From a virus, in the IMG/VR virus record IMGVR_UViG_3300031851_000128, positions 1-28,946 of that record: a stretch of 28,946 nt of DNA. One strand, given 5' to 3'. Within the stretch, counting starts at the first letter, position 1; each line of letters opens with the position of its first letter. Under the pieces are notes generated by a model. The model was given only the letters and a program-made list of their open reading frames with translations, searched no databases and was not told the origin of the DNA. Below, in pieces: positions 1 to 12,000 of this stretch. The position numbers and the translations under genes were made by a program.

Positions 1-3000
1 TAATCTTTTGGTCATACCAATTTAAGTCTGTAACTAATTGTATACCAGCAGTATCATCTAAACGCTTATAATGAGTACGGTTAAGCATATCTTTGAACTG
101 GCTCCAACCATATTTGTTTACTGACTGTGTTTCTGCAAAATGTATTAATTCAATTACATCATTTTGTGCAACAGGAATATTAATTTTTACATATTTTTTA
201 TTATCTGTTACTTGGTACTGGATACTTGGTAATAATAATTGACCGTTTATAGTAATCCAAACATATTCAGCATCTATAGCCGGAGTAGGTAATTCAATAA
301 GACCAGCTGTTAAGTGATTAAACTTATACCAATCATCAGTATTAGGTGTAAGTGTAACTCTAGAAATTACATCTAGTTGCTGTCTTTCAAATCTTTGGCT
401 ATCATGATTACTAAATTGGTAAACTGTAAGTACATCATTTTCGTTATATGCACTGTCAAGGTATATAGTTCCTGGTGTGTCTACAAATTCTCCACCAGCA
501 TCAATATAACCAAATGCATATTGTCCATCATTTACAAGATAAACATCAAGGATGTCACCTGTACTATGTCCTACTGCTGTTTTAATTCTTACAATACTAC
601 TTCCTGCAGAACTAGACGCACCAGTAAATGTCCAATCTTGCAAGTATGTTAATTTCTTACCGTTAATAAAAACTTGTAAGCCTTTGTTGTTTACTGATCC
701 TGGCGGAATTTGGAAATTATCTAATTGATATTCTCTTGTTGCCGCTGCCATTGTAAACTTTTGTGTATATCCTGCATTTAAAATAATATCATTAACTTTT
801 ACTATAGTTTGCCACGGAACAGGTGTAGTAGTAAACGGTGTTGTATTTAATGCATAGGAAACTGTGCTACCGTCTAGTGTAAAGTTTTGTATGCCAACTT
901 CACTGTAGTTTTGGACGTCTCCACCTTCAAAGAATGCAAAGTTAATTACACTCCCTGCAGCAGGAGGTGTTGCAAATTTAATTAATGCATTTCCGCTAAT
1001 ACCATCTGGCTTACGACTTTTTACAACAACATTTTCTAATTTTTGTCCGTCAAGTGTAATTACTGATTGCAAATTATCAGCAAAACGTACATTCGTTAAG
1101 AATCTTGCTGTACTTCCGTCTGCTACAAAATTATCAATATCTATTATTTTTGTTCCGCTAACACCTAGTACTGCTAGATGTATTTTAGATCCAACTATTG
1201 GTGCAGTATTAAATGTAATAGTTTTAGCATTATAGTCTATTGTATATTCAGTGCTTGCAATTATAGCATAATTTATTTTTACAAATAAACTGTCTTGCTG
1301 TATTACTTCTGCTCCAAAATTAAACACAGTAGTTGTACCATCGCCAGTGTAGTTCCTACTTGTAATTTTACTACTTCCGTCTGACGGTCTTTCGTAAACT
1401 TTAATATCTAATGTATCAAGTACTTGTCCAGGAACTAACTCTTCAGGACCTGCACTTGTAGTTGGTGTTACAAATCCGTCACCGTCAATATTAATATCAG
1501 CTGCAGATATACCTGTTGCTGTACTGTAGTTTAGTGCGCCACCTTTTATAAGTGTATCATAACTGTTAGGTTCTGGTAAGTATGTTCCGTCACTAGTTGA
1601 TTTTCTAAATATAATTATATCAGTATTACTAATTGAAACAGCTTCTTCGTCAAATACTACTAAGTCTGTTGGAAGTGTACCATCGTCTGTTCTTGACCAA
1701 CCAGTTTGTCCTGCTCCTGTTATACTTTGTATAACTGCATTTGGATTAGTTGGTGCACTTGGATAGTTAGGATCATCAATTCTTACATTATTTTTATATA
1801 CATGATACTGTACTCCAGTTTCTAATACTTTAGCAAAAGTAAAAGTTGTTGTACTATCATCTAATTCAAAAATCTCATCTTCAAATGTTTCATCATATGA
1901 ATCCCAAGTATCTCCTCCACTATCAAATCCACGACCTTGTTCAAATTCAAAACTCTTAACTTCAACTCCGCCGTAATCTAAGCCAGTCATAAGTTGTTTT
2001 AAATCAGTTACATAATTGCCATTCTTAGGAATAAAGTTATTAATCCTATCCTGTGCTTGCATTATGTCACTTGATAGTTTATACTCAATTAAAATTGTTT
2101 CGTTTAACTTAGGTAAATTTACAAATAATATCTGTCCAAAATATCTATCATATCCTTTGCTAACATCAAGTTTGTTTGTAAAAGTATATTCACTGTCTAA
2201 TGCTTCTACATTGTTTACATAAACTTTTATATTTGACTTATCTAAATCCATTGGCCAACTTAGATCATATTCAAATTTACTTCCACTAGCAACAAATGTT
2301 TCTGATTTGTTTAAGTTTGTATAAACGTATGTTCCTGTTGTTCTATCAAATTTTACACTAGTATGTAATCCACGTACAGGACTATCACCAATTTGTATAC
2401 CGTATGTTGCTTTTTCACCTGTATCAGATATATTATCTAATGATTCAATTGTTGGAGCACTGTAGAATCCTGAACCTGCGTTAACTATTTTAACTCCAGT
2501 TACTTTACCGTTTGTTCCTATAGTTGTTTCTAATTCAACTCCAGAGCCGCCGCCTCCTGATACTTTAAGCACAGGTGGACTAAAATATCCACTTCCTTGA
2601 TTAACTACAGTTACTTTTACAACTTTATAACTGCTGTTGTCTAACCAATTTTTATTTGGATAAGTTTCAATATCTGCATTTGTGCCAACTAATGTATTAG
2701 ACTGTACTTTTACATTTTGTGGAACTATTTTTCCTTCTACTACACTATAAGATGCTGGTAAATCAAAGTCAGTAACTACTGTTTGTGTATTGTCAAGTCC
2801 TTCGTATGCACTTAGATATTCACGTATTTTTGTTCCAAAAGGTTTAACTTCTTTAATATATGCTTCATAGCTAGGAAGACTATCATTATTAAATGTAATA
2901 TCTTTTCTTAAACTTCCAACATTATGTTTTGCTTTTATAAAGCTAGTTTTAAATGCCCAGTCAATATAAGTCTGCTCACTAAATGCATAACGTAAACTAG

Positions 3001-6000
3001 CAAAGAATAATTCATTAAATTTAACTTGTAGATCATTAATGAATAAATTATCCTTAATAGTGTTTAATATTATTCTTAATTCAGTACGTGGTTCACTGTC
3101 AAAGATTTTAGTATCAAAACTAATAGTATCAAATCCGGTAAATGCTGCTTCTGAATCATATAACGTTTCGTTAAATTTAATTGTACCATTTTGTCTACCA
3201 ATTGTTTTGTAGTTGATTGTATAATCTTCAGTATCTTGGCTGTCTATTTTTTCAAGAAGTAACCAACCACCTGATCCAATATTACTGATTTTTACTACAT
3301 TACTAATACCAGCGTCTAACTGTGTAAGTTCGTAAGCATTGTCAATCAAATAATCTATGTCAGTAACTTCACTATATCCTGTTGCATACCAGTCTTTGTA
3401 GTCCCAAAATAGTTTTGTGTCATACGCTTGGCTTTTTACTCTATTCCAAGTTCTAGCAACTGTGTCTCTTTCGTATAATGCCCATTTACCTAAAATTGTG
3501 TTGTCGCTGGACACTAGTACAGTAAACGGTCTAACAGTTAATATAACATTATCAGAATAATTTTCGCCGCTTTCTAAAATAGTTACACTAGACACTTTTC
3601 CAAGTGCGTCAATTGTTGTTTGTAATACTGCACCAGAACCTAAACCTGTTACAGTAACTAGCGGAGCATTTCTATATCCTCTACCTGGGTCAGTAATTAA
3701 TACGTTTGTAATTTTACCATTAACAACCACTGGTGTAAGAACAGCCTGTGATGCTTTAGCAACTCCAACAAATCCTAGATCATCTAACGTGTCAATTTTT
3801 ACATCATATAAATTTGAAACTACTGTTGGTTCAGGATCATTCTTATTCAAAGAAGTAATAATTTTATCATCAACAATTAAGTTTTCTGATAGCACTAAGT
3901 TTGTACGTTCGATAAACTGTTTTAAAGCTTCGTATCTATTTTTAAACCAGCTTTGTCTTGGCTTGTTCAATGCGCCATATTTTTGTTTAGGACTTAGATA
4001 TGGATCTGGAACAATTCTGTCTTGTTCATCGTATCCACTTAAACTATCAAACCATTTACGTACAATATCGTTGTTAGGTTGACTTGTTTCTAATCCTTCA
4101 CTAATAATTTGATACTGGTTATGTATATTCTGTGTTTGGTTAGGTATTGTCCAGTACTGTGTACTAAGTGCAACCTCAGTGCCTTTAATATATTTTTCAG
4201 CATTGTAAAGTACAAATTGTGACGGACTTATAAGTGCAGCAAACGTATATCCTTTAGCAATAGGATCTTGTATATAATCTGCAATATCAAAAATACTAGT
4301 ATTTCTAAATTCTACATCCGGAACAGTCTTTTTATTCTTTACCCAGAAATAATAATTTGTTTTAAATATTTTTGCAACACCGTCGTATATTTTACGTGTA
4401 CTATATGTGGCATCGCCATATAAACTTGTTCCGCTAAATCCTTTTGCAAATCCATTTTCAGTATCAGCCTGAGCGTCCCATTCACTTGGAATTACTGGTG
4501 ATTGTACCCATTCATATACATCGATTATATTTCCTTGGAATATTTTACTCCAGTTCTGTGTGCTAAAAACGACATCGCCTTGATATGGGTTAAAGAATTT
4601 TGCATTTGTTAAATCCCACCATACTTCGCCTACATGTTTTTCGCCCCAACTGTTTGTAGGATCAATTACTTGACCTGTAGAAGATAAATCGTATAGTGCA
4701 GGGTCATAATAAGTTTTATATGTTAAATCTTGTTCAGCAATGCCTGCAACTTTACCTTGAATTGGATCAATATAATCTATATAAGTTAAAAGTTCATTGT
4801 CCTTTGTATTATACAAGAACATTTTTTTAATTTTGTTTAGGTCAACTGTTGGCTTGTCAGATCTATAAATTTGCCAAATGTTTTCATTTCTATTATTTTT
4901 AAAATCAATTACGTTGCCAAGTCTTGTGCCGTCAACTCTATTAGGCAATCCAACATAAAAATGATTGTTTCTAGCAAGTATATTATTACCAAAATAATTA
5001 ATGTTTGGATCTAATAATTCTGTACTAGGTATTTGAATAGTTTGTGCAAAGATTAAATCTTGTTTAACTTTTTCATAAACATAAACTACTCCAGCATTAT
5101 CATTAATTGTATTAAATGCTGTAAATCCTTGATCTAAAATAGTTTCTCCAGAGTCAAATATAGTTTTAGTTGCCATATCAGCATCTTTTGCAGAAACAAA
5201 TAGTTGATCGCCGTCAAAGTCTAATCGCCATCCAAATTTTTCACCTTGTTCATTGTTTGGACTTTTTAGTGTTTGAGCAATTTCAAATACACCATTAACT
5301 TGTTTGTAGATATAAATTATACCTTGATCAGCTTTATAATTATCGTTATACGGCGCACTTATTGCTATTACTGTGCCGTCATTTGAAAGAGCTAGTGCAT
5401 GTCCAAACCCTGATGTTATATCAGGAGCATCTATTTCTTGCGAACGTTCAAAGTGTCCATTGTTAGCTCTATATACAACAACTTTATTTGTACTATCGTT
5501 ATACATTGCATTAGTAATTAAAACTTCGCCCGAGTTTGCTACATCAAATTCGCTTCCAAAATCTACTAGGCCGGCTTGGTCTAATACTGTATTGCCGTCA
5601 CTTACACTTAGTCCTGTGCTGTTTGGAATATAACCTACATAGTCAACTAAATCATCTGTTGATGTCCAATCATTAGCATCAAATGCTCCTGGAGCAACGT
5701 TAGTTTTAGCAACATAAAGTACACCACCAACATATACAATGTCGTCTGTAAAATAATTTAAACTTTCGTCAAATGTGCCTTTAAACTTTTTATTCTTAGC
5801 ATAATCCCAATTGTATGCTATATTATTTTCTGTACCTTTTTTAATAAAATAAATTTTACCAGGTAAACTTGTAGTACCGTTGCCTGCAGCGCCGATCATA
5901 CCTCTATATAAATCATTATTTTTTGTAATTTTTATACTTGAACCTAATTTATAGTTAGTAGCCTTTTCAGGAACAGTGTAAGAACTAATTAAATCATATC

Positions 6001-9000
6001 GACCAAACGTTGTTTTACTATAGATAGCATAGATTCCCTCGTTAGTCAACCCACTAGCAGTACCTGTTATATCAGTTGGGATTTTATAAGTTTGTTCCCA
6101 TTCATTATTAATTGCACTAGGCGCATTTGCAGGACGAGGAATACCATTAACATTATCTTGTTGATAGAACCAATATTCTGCATCAGTTATATAATCAATT
6201 CCTGTAGGAACACTAAGATTGGTTGCATTTTGGAATACTAACATTTTACCAATATTATCAGCTGGTAGTCCTAAACTTACAAATTGTATTTGTCCAATTA
6301 TTCTATCTGCTTGATATGTTGGATTTGGATCGCCCGGTATTAATTTAAATTCAATTTCAGCATTTTGTCCGTAGTCGTCACCTTTTGACCACACACCTGT
6401 AACACTTTTTATAAAGATTGTTGCATTTAATCCGTCTCTTTGATAATATGTTACAACACCAGTTGCTCCAGTTGTTTTATCTTCTACACTTTGTCCAACT
6501 TTTGGTTCAAAAGGATTTCCAGATGCATCAAACTTTGTAAAGTCAAAATTAATGTATCCGTCCCATACATCATAAATCGTTTGCAATTTATTTGTAATTG
6601 TAGTTGTTAAATTTAATGCTGTAATATCTTTAATAATACCAGTTCCGTATTGAGGAAGTTGGTTAACATAAAAATTAATTGTATCACCTTGGTTAACTAT
6701 ATCAGTTACCGGCTTCGGAGCTCTAACTACATACAAGTCAGATAATATAGGACTGTTGTTGCCAAACGCTCCCGGTAATCCTTGACTACTTAATACTCGA
6801 ATATAACTATTAAACGTATTTTGACTATCTAATACTGCACTATCAAAATCTAAAATATTATAATAATATCTATTTGACGATTCACTAGGCCTAATTACAT
6901 CAGCAAATATAAGTCCTCTACCTTGATCTTTGTTAGTAGTTGCTGATGTTGGCGTATAAGACGGAGCAGTTATGTATAAAAATCCGCCTAGTTCAGTACT
7001 AGTATCTACGCTGTCAGTTGGTCCTTGCTTTTCGTATTGTCCAATAAAGTCACCATCATTTCTAAATAAACTATCTAAAGAATTAAATGAACCGTTTACA
7101 TCTTTTAAGTATATAACTAATTCAGCACCTTCATTGTACACATAGTCAACAGTACCTGATCCTGTTTCTGTTTGTACAATGTCGTTAAGTTCAACTAAGT
7201 TAGTTGATGAATTAACATACAAAATTACATCAATTTTCTTTTGTACAACATGTCCGGCATCTAAGTAGGCTTCTGTAATACTAGGAAAACTGCCAGCAAA
7301 TGGTGCTTGCTGTGCTAGTGCAGCTAAACTTTGATTAGAATATGTTATTGAATTCCATGCTAGTTTAACAGTGTCATTTAGTCCAATGCCTCTGTATATG
7401 TCTAAAGGAGCTCTAATAAGAATGTGATCAGTTACTACATTTTGGAATGCATATTGGTTAGTCACTGTATCAATTGCATAGTTACCTGTTAGTAACATTG
7501 GAATATCTACAGTGTTTAAATTTTCAACGTTAAGTTGATCAATTACATCTGTTACAGAATCAAAACTGTTGTATACTACATTTGCTACTTGAGGTTGTAT
7601 ATCTACCACCGAACGCCAAAGCTGTTGGTTAGAAGAAACTATTGATCCTTTTGGATACGGATCGGTTGCTACAAAACTACCTTCGTATTTTGTTTTTACA
7701 TTTGATGCATCAGGAGAACCTACTATAATAAAATCTCCATCTGGTGAAATATCAAGTCCTGCTCCAAAGCGTTCTAAATCGTTACCGTATTTTACTGGTT
7801 CTATTACTTGTGATTGAACAAAGTTTATACTATCAGATGCTCTAGTATAGATATAAACTTTCCCGTCATTTTCATCTGGAGCACCTACAACTAATGTAGT
7901 ATTACGACTGTCAACTGCCATTGAAGTAGCATATGATAAGTCTACAGCTGATGAATCTTTTTGCACTTTTAGTTGTTCAGTAAAATTATTTGTATTTTTG
8001 ATTACTGACCAATTTCCGTTAAAATTATCAATCCAATGTAGATCGCCTTCATCTAAGTTTTTCTGTAATACAGTATTAGCATCCGGAATTGATGCACTTC
8101 TTACTGAAAGGAATTTAGTAATATTTCCTTTGCACTCTGCAATTTCTTGAACAGCAGACGAAGTTACTAATGTAATTACATTCTTATCTACTTTTGATAC
8201 TATATAAAATTTATCTAAAGTAGTATTTCCAACATTTGACATTCCAATAACATCGTCTACAATAATATCTGTAACGTTTGTTGTTAATGTAATATTAAAT
8301 TCAGTGCTACCTGCTTCAATGCTTTCAACAATATAATCAGTGTCAACGTGTTTGTATACATTCCAATTAAGATTGTCATTGCCTACCCAAACATACTGGC
8401 CTCTTTTAATATCTGATATATTATAATCTGCAAGATTTCTATATGTTGTTGCAATACCTCTAACATCTGCTTGATTAACATATCCTGCATCTTTGATATA
8501 ACTTTTGTTTACGTTTAGTGCAGGGAATGGCTGATGGTTATAATTTTTTGTTTTCTGATATACTTCATATGGTAATATTCTATAAACTAAATCTGTTTCA
8601 TTGCCAGTAGTGCTATTAACTAATTCAATAGGCTGAGGGCTAAGTCTAAATTTACTTTCATCTAATAGTAATTCAAATTCTTCAAACCCTTCAGCAGCGC
8701 CATACTGACCATCTTTAATAGCCCACTCTTCATAAAATTCTAAACTATCTTTGTCAGCACTACTTAATACATCAAACAATTTAGTAAGTGCATTTTTAGT
8801 ACCTTTGTCTTGTAACATTCCTTGATAGAATTTATATTGACTTACATCATCATTAACAATGTTTTCTAAATACTGTCGTTTTTGGTAACCAATTAAATGC
8901 TGTGCTACTTTTTGTTGTTCTGTATCAAAGTTGTCACTATCTAAGTCATAAAAATCACTAAACTGATTTACTTTATAATCAAAGTTAGTATATAATCCAG

Positions 9001-12000
9001 CTTTAGGCTTATCATCTAAACGATGCCAATCTTGTGCATCAAAGTTTTCTTTACCTGAAAGTTTTTTAATTGCACTATAATAAAATTCTTTATACTTTAC
9101 AATATCTCCGACTGCATAATCTGTCCACTGTTGCCAGTTTGTTACAGTTGCATCGTCATAGACAAACCCAGGTATATTTAAACTACCGTCCCAATCCTGT
9201 GTTATATATCCAAGTACCTTTATTCGTTCTTGTCTATATCCTGGTTGAGTATCGTATATTATGTCTCCAAATACTGTTTTGTTATCTATCAGTAATACAT
9301 GTTCTTTTTGTATTAAGGGAAGTTTAATTGCAAAAATACCTTCAGCAGTATTTTTTGGAGTTAAAATAAATTCGTTAGGCGAACGCCCTACACTACTAAA
9401 TTCTTCTACTAAAGGAGTTCCGTCTGATTGTAATAACGTATAACCGTATTCGCCGCCAAATACATTAGCAACCATATTATATTGGCTTACAAATTTAATC
9501 TGTTTACTTGCCGGACTTAGTGTAATTACACTACCTTCACCCCATTTTTGTGTAGTCCAGAATAAAAACTCATTTACACTATGGCGCCAATCAGTTAATA
9601 TCTTTTCTTCACCTTCGTAATAATCAAATACAAAGCCTTGATCTTTTAAGTATTCTCCGTACCCTAATAAAAAGTCAACTACGTCTTGTATTTTTGCAAA
9701 TATTTTTCCATAGTCAGCAGTTAGAACAATATTTTTATTAAATTGCTTTCGAACAAATGCATCACGGCCACCTATAAGAGGTAAACTTGCAAGTTTAGCA
9801 AACTTAGTATTATCAAAAGAACCTGTACTTGTATGTGCTTCTTTTACTCTATAGTAAGATCCTTGATATTCAACGTTTGCTCCGGCTACATAATTTTTAT
9901 TAGAGTCCCATATTAAAAATGATTCACTTATTCCGCCTATATTAATACTTGGGTCTCGTTGTGTACTAACAGTTTGGTAATATGTAAACGATGATGCTTG
10001 GGTATCGTAACCTTTTACAACATAACCATCACTACGTCTTTCTATAATTACACCACTATAACTAACAATTTTAGTAGGTGAACTTGTGTTTAAAAATATT
10101 TTATAATTTTCAAAAGGAACAAATACATTACCTTGATTAGTTGGTGTTCTACTATCAAGAATTAACTTAAATTTTTCTTTATCAGTAAATCCTGAAAGTT
10201 TATACCCAAGCTGATTATTAATAGTAGTAATATTTTCTTTATACTCTTTATACAAATCTAATACACTTGTACTCATATAGTTAGATATGTAATTTACTAT
10301 ACCACTTGTATATACTTGTGTTGTATCTTCAGATGTATTTGGAAATACAATATCTTTAAGTTGAAAACGTTTTTGAGTTGGTTTATAAACAATTTCATTG
10401 GCAATATTTTTTACTTGATTTATTCTATCAAATCCTGTAGCAAACAACTGTGCTGGTTTATTAATTGCAAATGCTTTTACTATACTAAAAGGATATTGTG
10501 AACTTGAACGCCAGGCACTTTCTACAGGCGATCCGTCACCAAATATAAAACTTTGATCAATAAATGTTGGATCAAAGAATTTAACATATCCTGCATCTAA
10601 TGGTGATAAAAGATTACCATTACTGTCAGCAGGTATATGTCCTGTAAGACCAGGTCGCTTATAATTGTTTAAAACTTTAAATTTTTTGTTTGGTTCTCTT
10701 ACAACTCCGTCTTCAAGATCTTGCCATAGTAGCGTATTCTCTTTTGTGTAAGGAGCTGGTCCGTATTGTGTTTCCCACCAAGTAGGTTTAACACTAAAGC
10801 CTAGCATTTCCCAAGGATGAGTATGTGGACGATCAGTATCAAATGCTTGTTTATATACTTCTCTCCAAAAACCTGGAAGTAATACATCTTGTTTATTTTG
10901 ACTACCAGTATAATTAAATGTAAATCTATTAGTTCTTTCAAAGAAATTATGTAGTGTATAATCTTGATCAATAAACTTTGACCATGATATAAAATCGCCT
11001 AGTATAGTTTTATCAATGAAACTTTTAGTAACTCCGGTATTTCTAAAATCGCCGCCAACTAATGAATGTATATCAAACAATGTAGAATCATATGATACTT
11101 TAATGTTATTATAAATTCTTCTTTCTAATTCTAAAAGTATGTCATCTCTATAATCATTAAACGCAATTATTTTACTGCCATCGTGTCCTTGAATAACTTG
11201 TTGAGATTCTAAATATGTGTTGTCAGTATATTTTACAGGTTCGTATGCAGGATATAATCCTAATTTAGTTGGTGTTGGAGGAACATATGATCCATTAGTA
11301 GTTTCATATTCGTAAATATCAACAACATCATCTTGTTGTTTTGTAGCAGTAATTAACGCATACCCTTCTGAGTTAAACGTATAATCTTTGTTGTGTACTA
11401 ACTGTACACCGTTAATATAAATTTGTACTGCTTTTCTTGATGCACTTGTTAGCGAAAACATACTTGACAAAGGAAAATATAAATCATCAACATCATCTAT
11501 AATTCTAGTTGTCTTTTTTGTTGCACCAATTGGAACCATATCACTAAAGAAAAACGGTTGTGATTTAGTTTTATCTTTGTTTATATCTTGTAAGATTTTA
11601 TCCACATGATCTTTTATTGCACCTTGAAAACCTAAGTCTTCGGCTTTTTGTAAAAATAATCTTTTAAATACTGAATATTCTTTACTTGCATATTCTATAC
11701 TTTTTACAATATTACTATTGTTATCTGTTGAATGATATAATGGTAAATTTAGTGGTACACTGTGTTGTAAAAATCTACGACCTAAGGCAGTAACGTTTCC
11801 TACGTCTCTTAAATTGCTTACTCCTGGATAAACTCCGCTAAACTCATCGCTTTGTTCTACTATTGTAGAAACATGATCGTTTACTGCTCCAAGGGTAAAT
11901 TCTGTTAAATTTTCATTCTTTGGATTACGCTCTAATGCTACAGGAATTTCATAATATCCATTATCATTTTTTGTAGCTGCAGAACGAGTCTTAATTAATA

